A DNA stretch of 64,000 bases from Coniochaeta sp. PMI_546 (lineage: Eukaryota; Ascomycota; Sordariomycetes; Coniochaetales; Coniochaetaceae). The stretch covers positions 1,187,277 to 1,251,276 of the forward strand of contig MU271143.1 in NCBI GenBank assembly GCA_021432605.1, read 5' to 3'. Shown here piece by piece: positions 55,801 through 64,000 of the stretch. Position numbers and translations under genes: made by a program. The notes beneath the pieces are model-generated. The model saw only the letters and a program-made list of their open reading frames with translations. It was not told where the DNA came from and ran no database searches. Numbering within the stretch: position 1 is the stretch's first letter; each line of letters starts with the position of its first letter.

Positions 55801-56914
55801 ACAACAGGCACCGCTGCCTGATGGCCGTGACATTCTGGAGCATACCGAGGATTAGAAGCCTGACATGACTTAGAAGCCTGACATGACTTAGAAGCCTGAC
55901 ATGACTTAGAAGCCTGACATGACTTAGAAGCCTGACATGACCTTCTGGCAATGCAGGGCTTCCAAGGCAAGGGGAGGGCGGTGTTTCAGCGGGAGTATCA
56001 AGCTCATCCACGGCAAGGTCAGGTAAAAGTGACCACAAGGAGCGACAAACCTCCGCATCAAGCAACTCGTCGTGCAGGTGCATCACGACAAGGACGGCCC
56101 ATGACGGAACGACGGCATCCCAGTTTCCCGCCGTGCCAAACAATGTTCAATGGCCGAAATGGATGACCACGAGGCCTGGCTATGGAGCGCTGAGCAAGCT
56201 CCGTCGCAGATGAGAGTGACAAGAAGATACATAGACTCAAAGGACGAAAGAACGCCAAGTTTGGTGTTGCGACCTGCCGGTTGGACAATTTGCAATCATC
56301 GCAACACAGTCAACAAGGTTGTGACAGGCTGGGACATGGTCCATGTTCGACGAGGTCAAACAGAGGGTGTCTCAGAACACATGTAATCGGTATTCGTGGG
56401 CCGTGACCTGGCCAGAAAACCCTGGGTGGCCAAAGAGAATATCCCTTGTCACCATAGTAGGTAAAACTGAGTGCTGTGGCTGAGAGAGTCCTCTTCCCTC
56501 CAGGTGAGGTCGAAGGTATGTTGTGGCTTTGGTTGAGGTACAAGGGCTCTTCCGAAATTTAGCCTTGGATCACGTGCTAGTCAAGTCCCCACAGTGTGCA
56601 GTGGGTGGCGCGTCCATAACCAGGCGCGTTAACCCTTGACACGCAACTCCAAATTCAGAGAGAAATCCAAGCGGGCGTTGTTTACCTGGGCAATAAACAA
56701 AGTCCACCCGCCAACTTCACCCGTCCTTCGCAAAGTAGCCCATCTTCACCCACTGCAATCTCTTTGGCCTGCGAAGAAGTTTACATTCTTGCGCGAACCC
56801 TGTCTTCTCTTCTTTGACTCGTCTGTTTGTTCTTTATGGGTTTTTCTTCTTTGATGACCACCCATCCACGCCTCATCCAGGATTGAAAAGTCCACGCATT
56901 TGAACGACACTACC
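52870..56914. other. 4.0-kb divergent intergenic region
   Basis: Between the XBP1-like gene (minus) and TOP2 (plus). No gene recognised. It holds an 18-bp minisatellite (55852-55941, separate entry). Short open frames are scattered on both strands without motifs. The last 200 bp before TOP2 are CT-rich. Confidence 0.5.
55852..55941. repeat. Minisatellite: five perfect 18-bp copies
   Basis: TTAGAAGCCTGACATGAC is repeated five times head to tail without a mismatch. Perfect identity suggests recent slippage or unequal exchange. The unit length is a multiple of three, so an antisense open frame runs through it, but no gene is supported there. Confidence 0.95.
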
Positions 56915-59900
56915 ATGGATTCCGAGATCATGGATGACTCGGTCTTTGATGACTACGACAACGAGTCTGATGGTTACACTCCCGAAGCGGTAAGTTCAAT
57001 AATCTTGAGAGCGTCCAGATTGCTACGCTTGAAACCGTGTTTAATACAGCCGAACTCTTACTGACGCGTAAGCCTAGAAACCAAAGATGGCACTGAAGAA
57101 AGCTGCCGTCGCGAAACCGGCTGCAAAGAAGAGCGTTGCGACAACAAAAAAACCGGCTGCTAAGAAGAGACCCAAGCCAGACAGCGACGATGAGGACGAC
57201 TCTGTCCTGGGTGGCAGCATGCTGTCTAACACGCCACCAAGCGCCAAGAAGCCGAGGAAGGCGCCTGCCGCGAAGAAATCCAGCGGTAAGCCGCTTGCAG
57301 AGATCGAGAATGAGAGCATGCTATTAGACGCTCCATTGGCCTCCAAAGCCAAGGCTGGATCCAAATCGGCCACCGAGACGTACCAGAAGCTCACACAGCT
57401 TGAGCATATCCTGAAACGTCCCGACACATATATCGGATCTATCGAGCGTACGGAGCAGCAGATGTGGGTTTTCAACAAAGACGACAAGCTTGTCGTCAAG
57501 CGCCAGATCTCTTTCGTCCCCGGTCTTTACAAGATCTTCGATGAGATTCTGGTGAACGCCGCAGATAACAAGCAGAGGGACCCGGAGGGCATGACATACC
57601 TAAAAGTCAGCATCAACCGGGATACCGGAGAGATCTGCGTTGAGAACAACGGAAAGGGAATTCCAGTTGAGATGCACGAGAAAGAGAAGGTCTATATTCC
57701 TGAGATGGTGTTCGGTCATCTTCTGGCGGGATCAAACTTCGACGACAATGTCCAGAAGACTGTCGGAGGCCGCAACGGATATGGCGCAAAGCTTTGCAAC
57801 GTCTTCAGCACTAGTTTCAACCTAGAGGTGCAAGATTCCGCCAACGGAAAACGGTACAAGCAAACCTGGACCAACAATATGACCAAGATGGAGAAGGCCA
57901 AGGTCACGTCGAACAAAACACAAGATTTCGTCCGTGTCACTTTCACGCCAGATTACGCTAAGTTTGGAATGCCCGATGGCATCGACGACGATCTCGAGGC
58001 TCTCTTGACGCGTCGAGTTTACGATATGGCCGGCACAGTCAAGGCAGTCAAGGTATATCTGAACAACGAGCTTCTAAAGATCGACTTCAAAAAGTACTGC
58101 TCCATGTACGCCAAAGCCATCGCCAAGGAACGAGATGATGCCGTTATGGGTGATGATGGCGAGCCGATGCCGGCAAGCGTCATTTTCGAGACGCCCACCG
58201 AACGGTGGCAGGTTGCCTTCACAGTCTCTGACGGTTCTTTTCAACAAGTATCCTTCGTCAACTCCATCGCGACGACTTCGGGTGGCACCCATGTCAACTA
58301 TATTGCCGACCAAATCGTTGCCGCCCTCCTCAAAGACTTGAACAAGAAGTCGAAGGGCCATTCCCTCAAGTCCAATCACATTCGAAATCACATCTTCATT
58401 TTCGTGAGCGCCTTGATCAACAATCCTGCTTTCAACTCCCAGACGAAGGAGCAGTTGACGTCCAAGATGAGCTCCTTCGGATCGAAGTGTGAGCTATCCG
58501 AAGCCTTCCTGAAGAAAGTCCGGGCGACGGAAGCTATCACCAACATCATGCACTTTGCGGAGAAGAAAGCTGACAAGTTGATGGCCAAGAGTGACGGAAA
58601 TCGTCGGTCGAGGATCAGCAACGAAAAACTCATTGATGCCAACTTGGCAGGTACCAAGAAGGGCCATGAGTGTACTCTAATCTTGACTGAAGGAGATTCA
58701 GCCAGGGGTCTAGCTGTCGCCGGTCGTGCCATTCTTGACCCTGACAAGATCGGTGTGTTCCCACTTCGTGGAAAGATGTTGAACGTCCGTGACGCGTCTA
58801 CCGAGGCCATCGCGAACAACAAGGAAATCCAGTTCATCAAGCAAATCCTGGGTCTCAAGCACAAGACAGTCTATACTGACACCAAGGCCCTTCGATATGG
58901 TCATCTCATGATTATGGCCGATCAGGATCACGACGGCAGTCATATCAAAGGCTTACTGATCAACTGGCTCCAAGTCCAGTACCCCTCCCTTCTGAAAATC
59001 CCTGATTTCTTCAGGGAGTTCATCACGCCCGTTGTCAAAGTCTGGCAGGGCAGCAATCCGAAGAAGCCTCTGAAGCTGAAGTCATTCTACAGCATGCCTC
59101 AATACGAGGAATGGAAGGAGCAGCACAAGCATGAGATCAAAAAATGGGACTACAAGTACTTCAAAGGTCTGGGCACAAGCACAAGCGAGGATGCCCAAGT
59201 CTACTTCACCAACTTGGACGATCATTTGAAGGAGTTCAGTACCATGAAGTCCGAAGAGGTGGAGCTCTTCGAGCTCGCATTCTCCAAGAAGAAGGCGGAT
59301 GCCAGAAAGGAGTGGCTGGGCAATTTCGTCCCAGGAACATACCTCGACCAGTCCACGAAGCAGATTACGTATTCTGACTTCGTTCATAAGGAGCTGATCC
59401 TCTTCAGCATGGCCGACAACCTCCGATCTATCCCGTCGATGGTTGATGGCTTAAAGCCCGGTCAACGCAAGGTCATGTACGCCTGTTTCAAGATGAATCT
59501 GGTGAAGGATCAGAAGGTTGTCGAGTTGGCCGGTTATGTCAGCCGTCATACTGCCTATCACCACGGCGAGACATCTCTCCAGCAGACTATAGTGGGATTA
59601 GCACAGAACTATGTCGGCTCCAACAACGTCAATTGCCTAGAACCCAGCGGTAACTTCGGTTCTCGTCTCCAGGGTGGATCCGATGCTGCCAGCGCTCGTT
59701 ACATCCATACCCGTCTTTCCCCCTTGGCCCGCCGCGTCTACTCTGCTCTCGACGAACCTGTTTTGGAGCACCAGTACGAAGACGGCAAAATGATCGAGCC
59801 CAAAGTTTACGCGCCGGTGCTTCCCATGATTCTCGTCAACGGTGCGAGTGGTATCGGCACAGGATGGAGTACCGATATCCCAAACTACCACCCAATGGAC

Positions 59901-62193
59901 ATTGTGAATAACCTCAGACGGCGAATGGGTAGGCTCGATCCTGAAGATAAGGAGGAGAAGCCATTTGTGCCCATGGCTCCCTGGTTCCGCGGCTGGAATG
60001 GTGTCGTAGAACCTGATGGACCGAAGTTCAAATTCAACGGCATCGCGACTCCAGACGAGGCGCACAATGAAGTTGTTATCACTGAACTCCCCATCCGCAT
60101 GTGGACGGACGACTTCAAGGCCAAACTCGAGGAGATAATCCGCGCTGAGAAGACGCCTTCGTGGATCAAGGACTACAAGGAGTTCAACGACCACAAGACC
60201 GTTCACTTCGTCATCCAGCTGGAGGAGAAGCACATGAAGGCAGCCATAAACGAGGGCTTGTTGGAGAAATTCAAGCTAAACAAGTCTATCGGAGTCACAA
60301 ATCTCGTGGCCTTCGACACTCAGGGACGCATCCGCAAATATGACTCTCCTGACCAAATCATGGAGGAATATTTCCACTACCGGTTGGCACTGTATACAAA
60401 GCGGAAGGCACATTGGCTCAAGGTGTTCCATGCTGCGTATCGGAAATTGCAAAACCAGTACCGATTTATTCACGAGGTCATTGAAGGCAAAATGGTCGTC
60501 TCGAAGAAGAAGAAGGCTGTCCTCGTTGAGGAACTCCGCGCTAGGAAGTACGAGCCTTTCCCGAAGGACGACAAGAAGACGAAGGCCGATGACGATGAGG
60601 AGCTCGAGACCGTGGACCACAGTTTGGAGGCCGAAGAGAGTACTGGCAGTGCGAGTGATTTTGACTACCTGCTTTCAGTAAGTCCAATATCATATGCTTG
60701 ATGACAACAATGGAGAAACTGACCGAGTATTCCAGATGCCCCTTTGGTCCCTAACATTTGAGCGTCTTGAGCGGCTGAAGGCTGCCATCGAAGCCAAGAA
60801 GGCAGAACATGATGAACTAGAAGCTCTGTCCGAGAAGGATCTATGGTGCCGCGATCTTGACGCCTTTGTGGCGGAGTGGGAGAATCAGCTCAAGCTCGAT
60901 GCTGAAATCCAGACTAGTATTCGTCGTATGGGTCGCCGCGTTTCCAAAAAGATAGGAGCAGGTTCTGGCAAGAGCGGCAGCCGGCGTGTGAAGGAGGAGG
61001 AGGACTACGAGCCAGCAGCCAAGAAGACGAAGGCCGCAGCCAAACCCAAGGTCGTGGAGCAAAAGACGCATCAACGCTTTGCAGAAATGTTCGGAGCTAA
61101 GCCGAAACCTAAGCCGAAGGCGGCTTCCAAATTTGTCGATGGCCCTGCTGACGATGATGATTTCTCTGACGACGATTTCGCCTCCCTGGGCAAGACAGAG
61201 AAGGTAGTGGCTGAGCCTGCTCAGAACGAGTCCACGCTTGGACGCAGTAAGCGTGCCGCCGCAAGTGCTGCTGCTACAAAGGCAAAGACGTACCTCTTGT
61301 CCGACGACGACGACCTTTCGGAGGATGACTTCGCAGCTCTTGGCAAGTCTTCGACCCTTCGATCTTCGGAACCCAAGGCGCCGCAGTCGGCGTCACAATC
61401 CGCCGGTGAAGATATTGTTATGACCGATGCTCCGCCTAAGCGAGCCGCTGCTGCCAAAGCCAAAAAGTTCATCGTGCAATCAGATAGTGACGATGACGAC
61501 GACGACGATATGCTAGGAGACGTTGGCGCTCTGGTCAAGGGCATATCAGCTCCCACTGCAAACAGCAACGGTGGTAGACTTAGTCTGTTTGCCATGTCGC
61601 AGGCCGCAGGCGGATCTGCCGCTCTCCCCAAGATCAAGTCCAAGCCTTCACGTACGTTTGACTTTGACGGCCATGATGACACCAACTACGAGGCCCTCGC
61701 CATGTCGTCGCCTCGCAAGTCGACCAAGGGCGATGACATTGACGATTTCCTCTCGGATGACGACCTTCCGCCACCATCGAAACTTGCCGCCAAGGCCAAG
61801 GCGCCCGCTGCCGCTGCGCCGCCCGCTCCGGCCAAGAAACCACGCGGTCGGCCTGCCGGATCCAAGTCCAAAAGCAAGGAGGCCAGCGAGGAGCCGGCCG
61901 CGAAGCCGAAACCCAATGCGAAGGCCAAACGAGCCCCGGTACCTAAGCCCGCCGCTCTGTCACCCGCTGCCAAGGCTTACGCAAAGAAGAGAAAGAACGT
62001 TCTCATGAGCGACGACGAGGATATGGACGATGACGACGATGACCTCGTCGAAATGGCACCTCCTCCTACCGCTCGTGCTCGGCCCGGTCGCGCTGCTGCT
62101 GCCAAGGCTAAGCCCATCGTTCTCGACGACTCAGAGTTCGATCAGGACGACGATAAGAGCGACGCCTTTGCCATGGATGACGATAGCGAATGA
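56915..62193 (+). CDS. TOP2: DNA topoisomerase II
   Basis: Type IIA topoisomerase that passes one duplex through an ATP-driven double-strand break; nuclear and essential for chromosome segregation. Three exons, 56915-56989, 57078-60677 and 60736-62193, give 1710 residues. The acidic start MDSEIMDDSVFDDYDNESDG joins a Lys/Ala-rich lead. The ATPase domain has DEILVNAADNKQRD, GRNGYGAKLCNVFS and the QTK loop (NSQTKEQLTS). TOPRIM carries EGDSARG (Glu563), PLRGKMLN and DQDHDGSHIKG. The winged-helix domain contains GGSDAASARYIHTRL with catalytic Tyr900. Exon 3 resumes with MPLWSLTFERLERL, a coiled-coil part, then a long disordered C-terminal tail (about 1290-1710) of alternating acidic (DDDDFSDDDFASLG, DSDDDDDDDML) and basic Lys/Pro/Ala patches with likely nuclear signals and CK2 sites. 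The CTD is longer than in yeast. Confidence 0.97.
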
Positions 62194-63422
62194 GGGTCTG
62201 GATGGACGGAATGACCTGGCGATGATGTGATGTATTACTATTAACAGCGAGCGCCTTCGCTCGAGAGGCTGGATTTTCGTGATAGGTGGTACCTGGCTTC
62301 TTTGGCTTTCTCTCGATTCGCTATACATATCTTTCGGCTTTCTGTTAGCTGGGTCTGTTTCCTATACCGAGAGAACTTCGTCCACGAGGCTCTATTTTCT
62401 CTGATCATGGAAGGAGTTGTCACGTTGTTATTATGACTTTATGGCCCTAGGGAGAGTTCGACTGTGCTTTGTATTTGTTCTCTATGATAGCCTGCGAAGT
62501 GTGATTGCTTCTGTTAAACTTGGACAATCTACCATCGTTAAATGACCAGGCAACCCATTCCAACCCATTCCAACCCATATATACCCATATATAACGACTT
62601 GACGACTGCAATACATTGAAGACACCTGCATAGTGGAACGGGCTTCTTGATGAGCAGAATCTGTGGCGGTGTGAGGCCGTTCTCACAAATTCTCTAGCCG
62701 TCGCCCAGATACCACCCAGCCACAGATGTCTCCGTCTTTCCCCAACGAAGAATGAACATGGCCTAGCTCATATACAAATGGACCATCTTGACGAATTGGA
62801 GCTCAGCCCAAAAACGAATAGCCTCTCGTGGCAGGAAGACAACAAGGAAACAACGGCACCGCTTGACACATTCCATTGCATGAGTGGCCATACCGTATCA
62901 TGGTAATGCTCGACGACACCTACAGAGCTTGAGCCTAAAGAACTTGCCCCCTGGGCATAATCTACGACGGGCTCTGGGTCTAGCACATACAGGAGCAACG
63001 TACTTGAACGGGATAACATATTGGTTCGTCCAGGCTTCAAAGTTATCAACTTTTGTTGCGACTTTCCTGAGATGGTTCTTGGTGGCTCGAAGTCTGCATG
63101 TCCGCATGTCATGACGCCAGTGGTACTGGTGTGAGCTCTATGTTGTCGAGGATTCGAGGCCGGATTAGACACAAAGTAGACCAGATGCACCTGCTTAAGA
63201 GTTTCACGTTGGTAATAACGCTAAATTCAGCGTATACTGAAAGGACAACGCCTCCATTTGAAGTAGACCTAGCCCATCAAAACTTCAGCCCAAAAATCCA
63301 TGCTTTCTTGTGGTTCTCATAGAAGTTCTCAGCCCTAGTGCCCTTAAGTGCCCTTGATTTTGATCTTCTTTGACCGCGAACTGACCCTTCATCGCCGAAA
63401 TCGGGAGACTTGCCCCGTCGGC
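62194..63422. other. Convergent intergenic region with a short CAACCCATTC repeat
   Basis: 1.2 kb of 3' flanks. A degenerate 10-bp tandem (two CAACCCATTC, then CAACCCATAT and ATACCCATAT) occupies 62551-62590. A direct repeat AGTGCCCTT(A/G) occurs near 63336. No gene is supported. Confidence 0.5.
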
Positions 63423-64000
63423 TTAGATATCAGTGATCTTCTTCTCTAAAACCTCCCGGCGAGAGTCCTGGGGATGCATACATCTATATCGGGCAACAGG
63501 TTAGCGATCGTACTTAGAAATTAGTCTCAAGTAATAGTAGTGGGCACACGTACTTCTGTATATACCGAAGCAGCGCCATGAACCTCAGTCTCGCCTTGAG
63601 GAGATCTTCCACAACCCTATGTTTCTTTGTGTGGTCCTGAGCGATCTGGCTGAAGGCCCAGGTCAACTGTAGCAAGCTGAGATATGTCTGATAGGTAAAA
63701 GTCGAAAAGATGGGAGTGGAAAGCTGTGACACAGCCTCATCGAAGACAAGAATTGCGCATTTCTTGCGGATAAGGCCGTCCATGACGATCGCCTTGATAG
63801 ACTGAGCGCTCTGTCCACCAACACCTTGGAAATGCCAGTCCTCGTTATGTATGTCGAGGCGTAATATACCGGCTGCGATAAGATCGTCCCTGAGCGCTTC
63901 AAGCCGTTGAGGCGTCAGCTCGAATAGCGGCCATTCTGTCGGATAGACAAGTCGATGTTCGACGCCCAGATCCCCATTATCGTCGTCGTCGTAGGCAAGA
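63423..64000 (-). CDS. Partial unknown protein, 3' end of a gene cut by the window edge
   Basis: The last two exons are visible: 63554 to beyond 64000, and 63423-63483, joined across a 70-nt intron (GTACGT donor, CTAAC branch, TATAG acceptor). The frame is open to the window edge; 168 C-terminal residues can be read (148 in the longer exon, one split codon, 19 in the last). The visible part begins LAYDDDDNGDLGVEHRLVYP, includes ALRDDLIAAGILRLDIHNEDWHF and QSIKAIVMDGLIRKKCAILVFDEAVSQL, and ends REVLEKKITDI. The stretch is mostly helical with regular Leu/Ile spacing. I do not recognise the family. It runs convergent to TOP2. Confidence 0.75.

Noticed and set aside
55799-56143. Minus-strand frame with a repeated HVRLLS peptide
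   Set aside because: The repeats simply translate the 18-bp minisatellite; no start context or homologous feature.
1-64000. CRISPR arrays, rRNA genes, LTR or DNA transposons
   Set aside because: None found: no regularly spaced repeats with unique spacers, no rRNA-like stretches, no reverse transcriptase or transposase motifs in any visible frame.

Overview
The window is nuclear DNA of a filamentous ascomycete (Pezizomycotina). Its peptides look closest to Sordariomycetes such as Neurospora, a judgement made from remembered family sequences and not from a search. The signs are short 50-120 nt introns with GTRNGY donors and CTAAC-type branch sites, a class III chitin synthase, alternative oxidase, CrzA-type zinc fingers, an I78 inhibitor, and kilobase-sized gene-free gaps. 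There are no operons, CRISPR arrays or recognisable transposons. Seventeen protein genes (one cut by the right edge) and one intron-containing tRNA gene are supported. Exon borders were worked out by hand from splice signals and reading frame.

Layout. 0.3-7.2 kb, all minus strand: mitochondrial ketol-acid reductoisomerase (ILV5 type), the NEDD8-conjugating enzyme UBC12 and a class III chitin synthase. 7.2-11.6 kb is a long gene-free divergent spacer. 11.6-20.3 kb, plus strand: an OPY2-like membrane anchor of the HOG/MAPK pathway, alternative oxidase, and the calcineurin-responsive factor CRZ1/CrzA. 23-25.3 kb: an enoyl-reductase-like MDR enzyme and a DUF7053-like protein, convergent. 29.1-36.5 kb: one giant low-complexity gene built of about 26 Trp-Gly/Lys-rich modules joined by Pro-Glu linkers. 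37.4 kb: tRNA-Val(CAC). 37.8-43.7 kb: ATG33 (mitophagy), a BTB-like hypothetical, TMA20 and a small I78 protease inhibitor. 47-50.5 kb: an MFS transporter and the Hsp90 co-chaperone CNS1. 50.9-52.9 kb: an XBP1-like KilA-N/APSES regulator. 56.9-62.2 kb: DNA topoisomerase II. 63.4 kb to the edge: a partial unknown gene.

How genes may work together. Chitin synthase, OPY2 and CRZ1 lie within 16 kb, and all belong to cell-wall, osmotic or calcium stress biology; the first two are divergent. Two promoters carry sites that fit their gene: a Leu3/LeuB-type CCG-N4-CGG plus two CPC1/Gcn4 TGASTCA sites upstream of the ILV5 homologue, and a CGG-N7-CGG repeat upstream of alternative oxidase.

The most unusual object is the Trp-Gly repeat protein at 29-36.5 kb. 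It has about 22 WG dipeptides in acidic-to-basic modules, a duplicated charged helix, polyproline tracts and four acidic-flanked SUMO-interaction-like clusters. I do not recognise it as a characterised family, and its first exon is unresolved.
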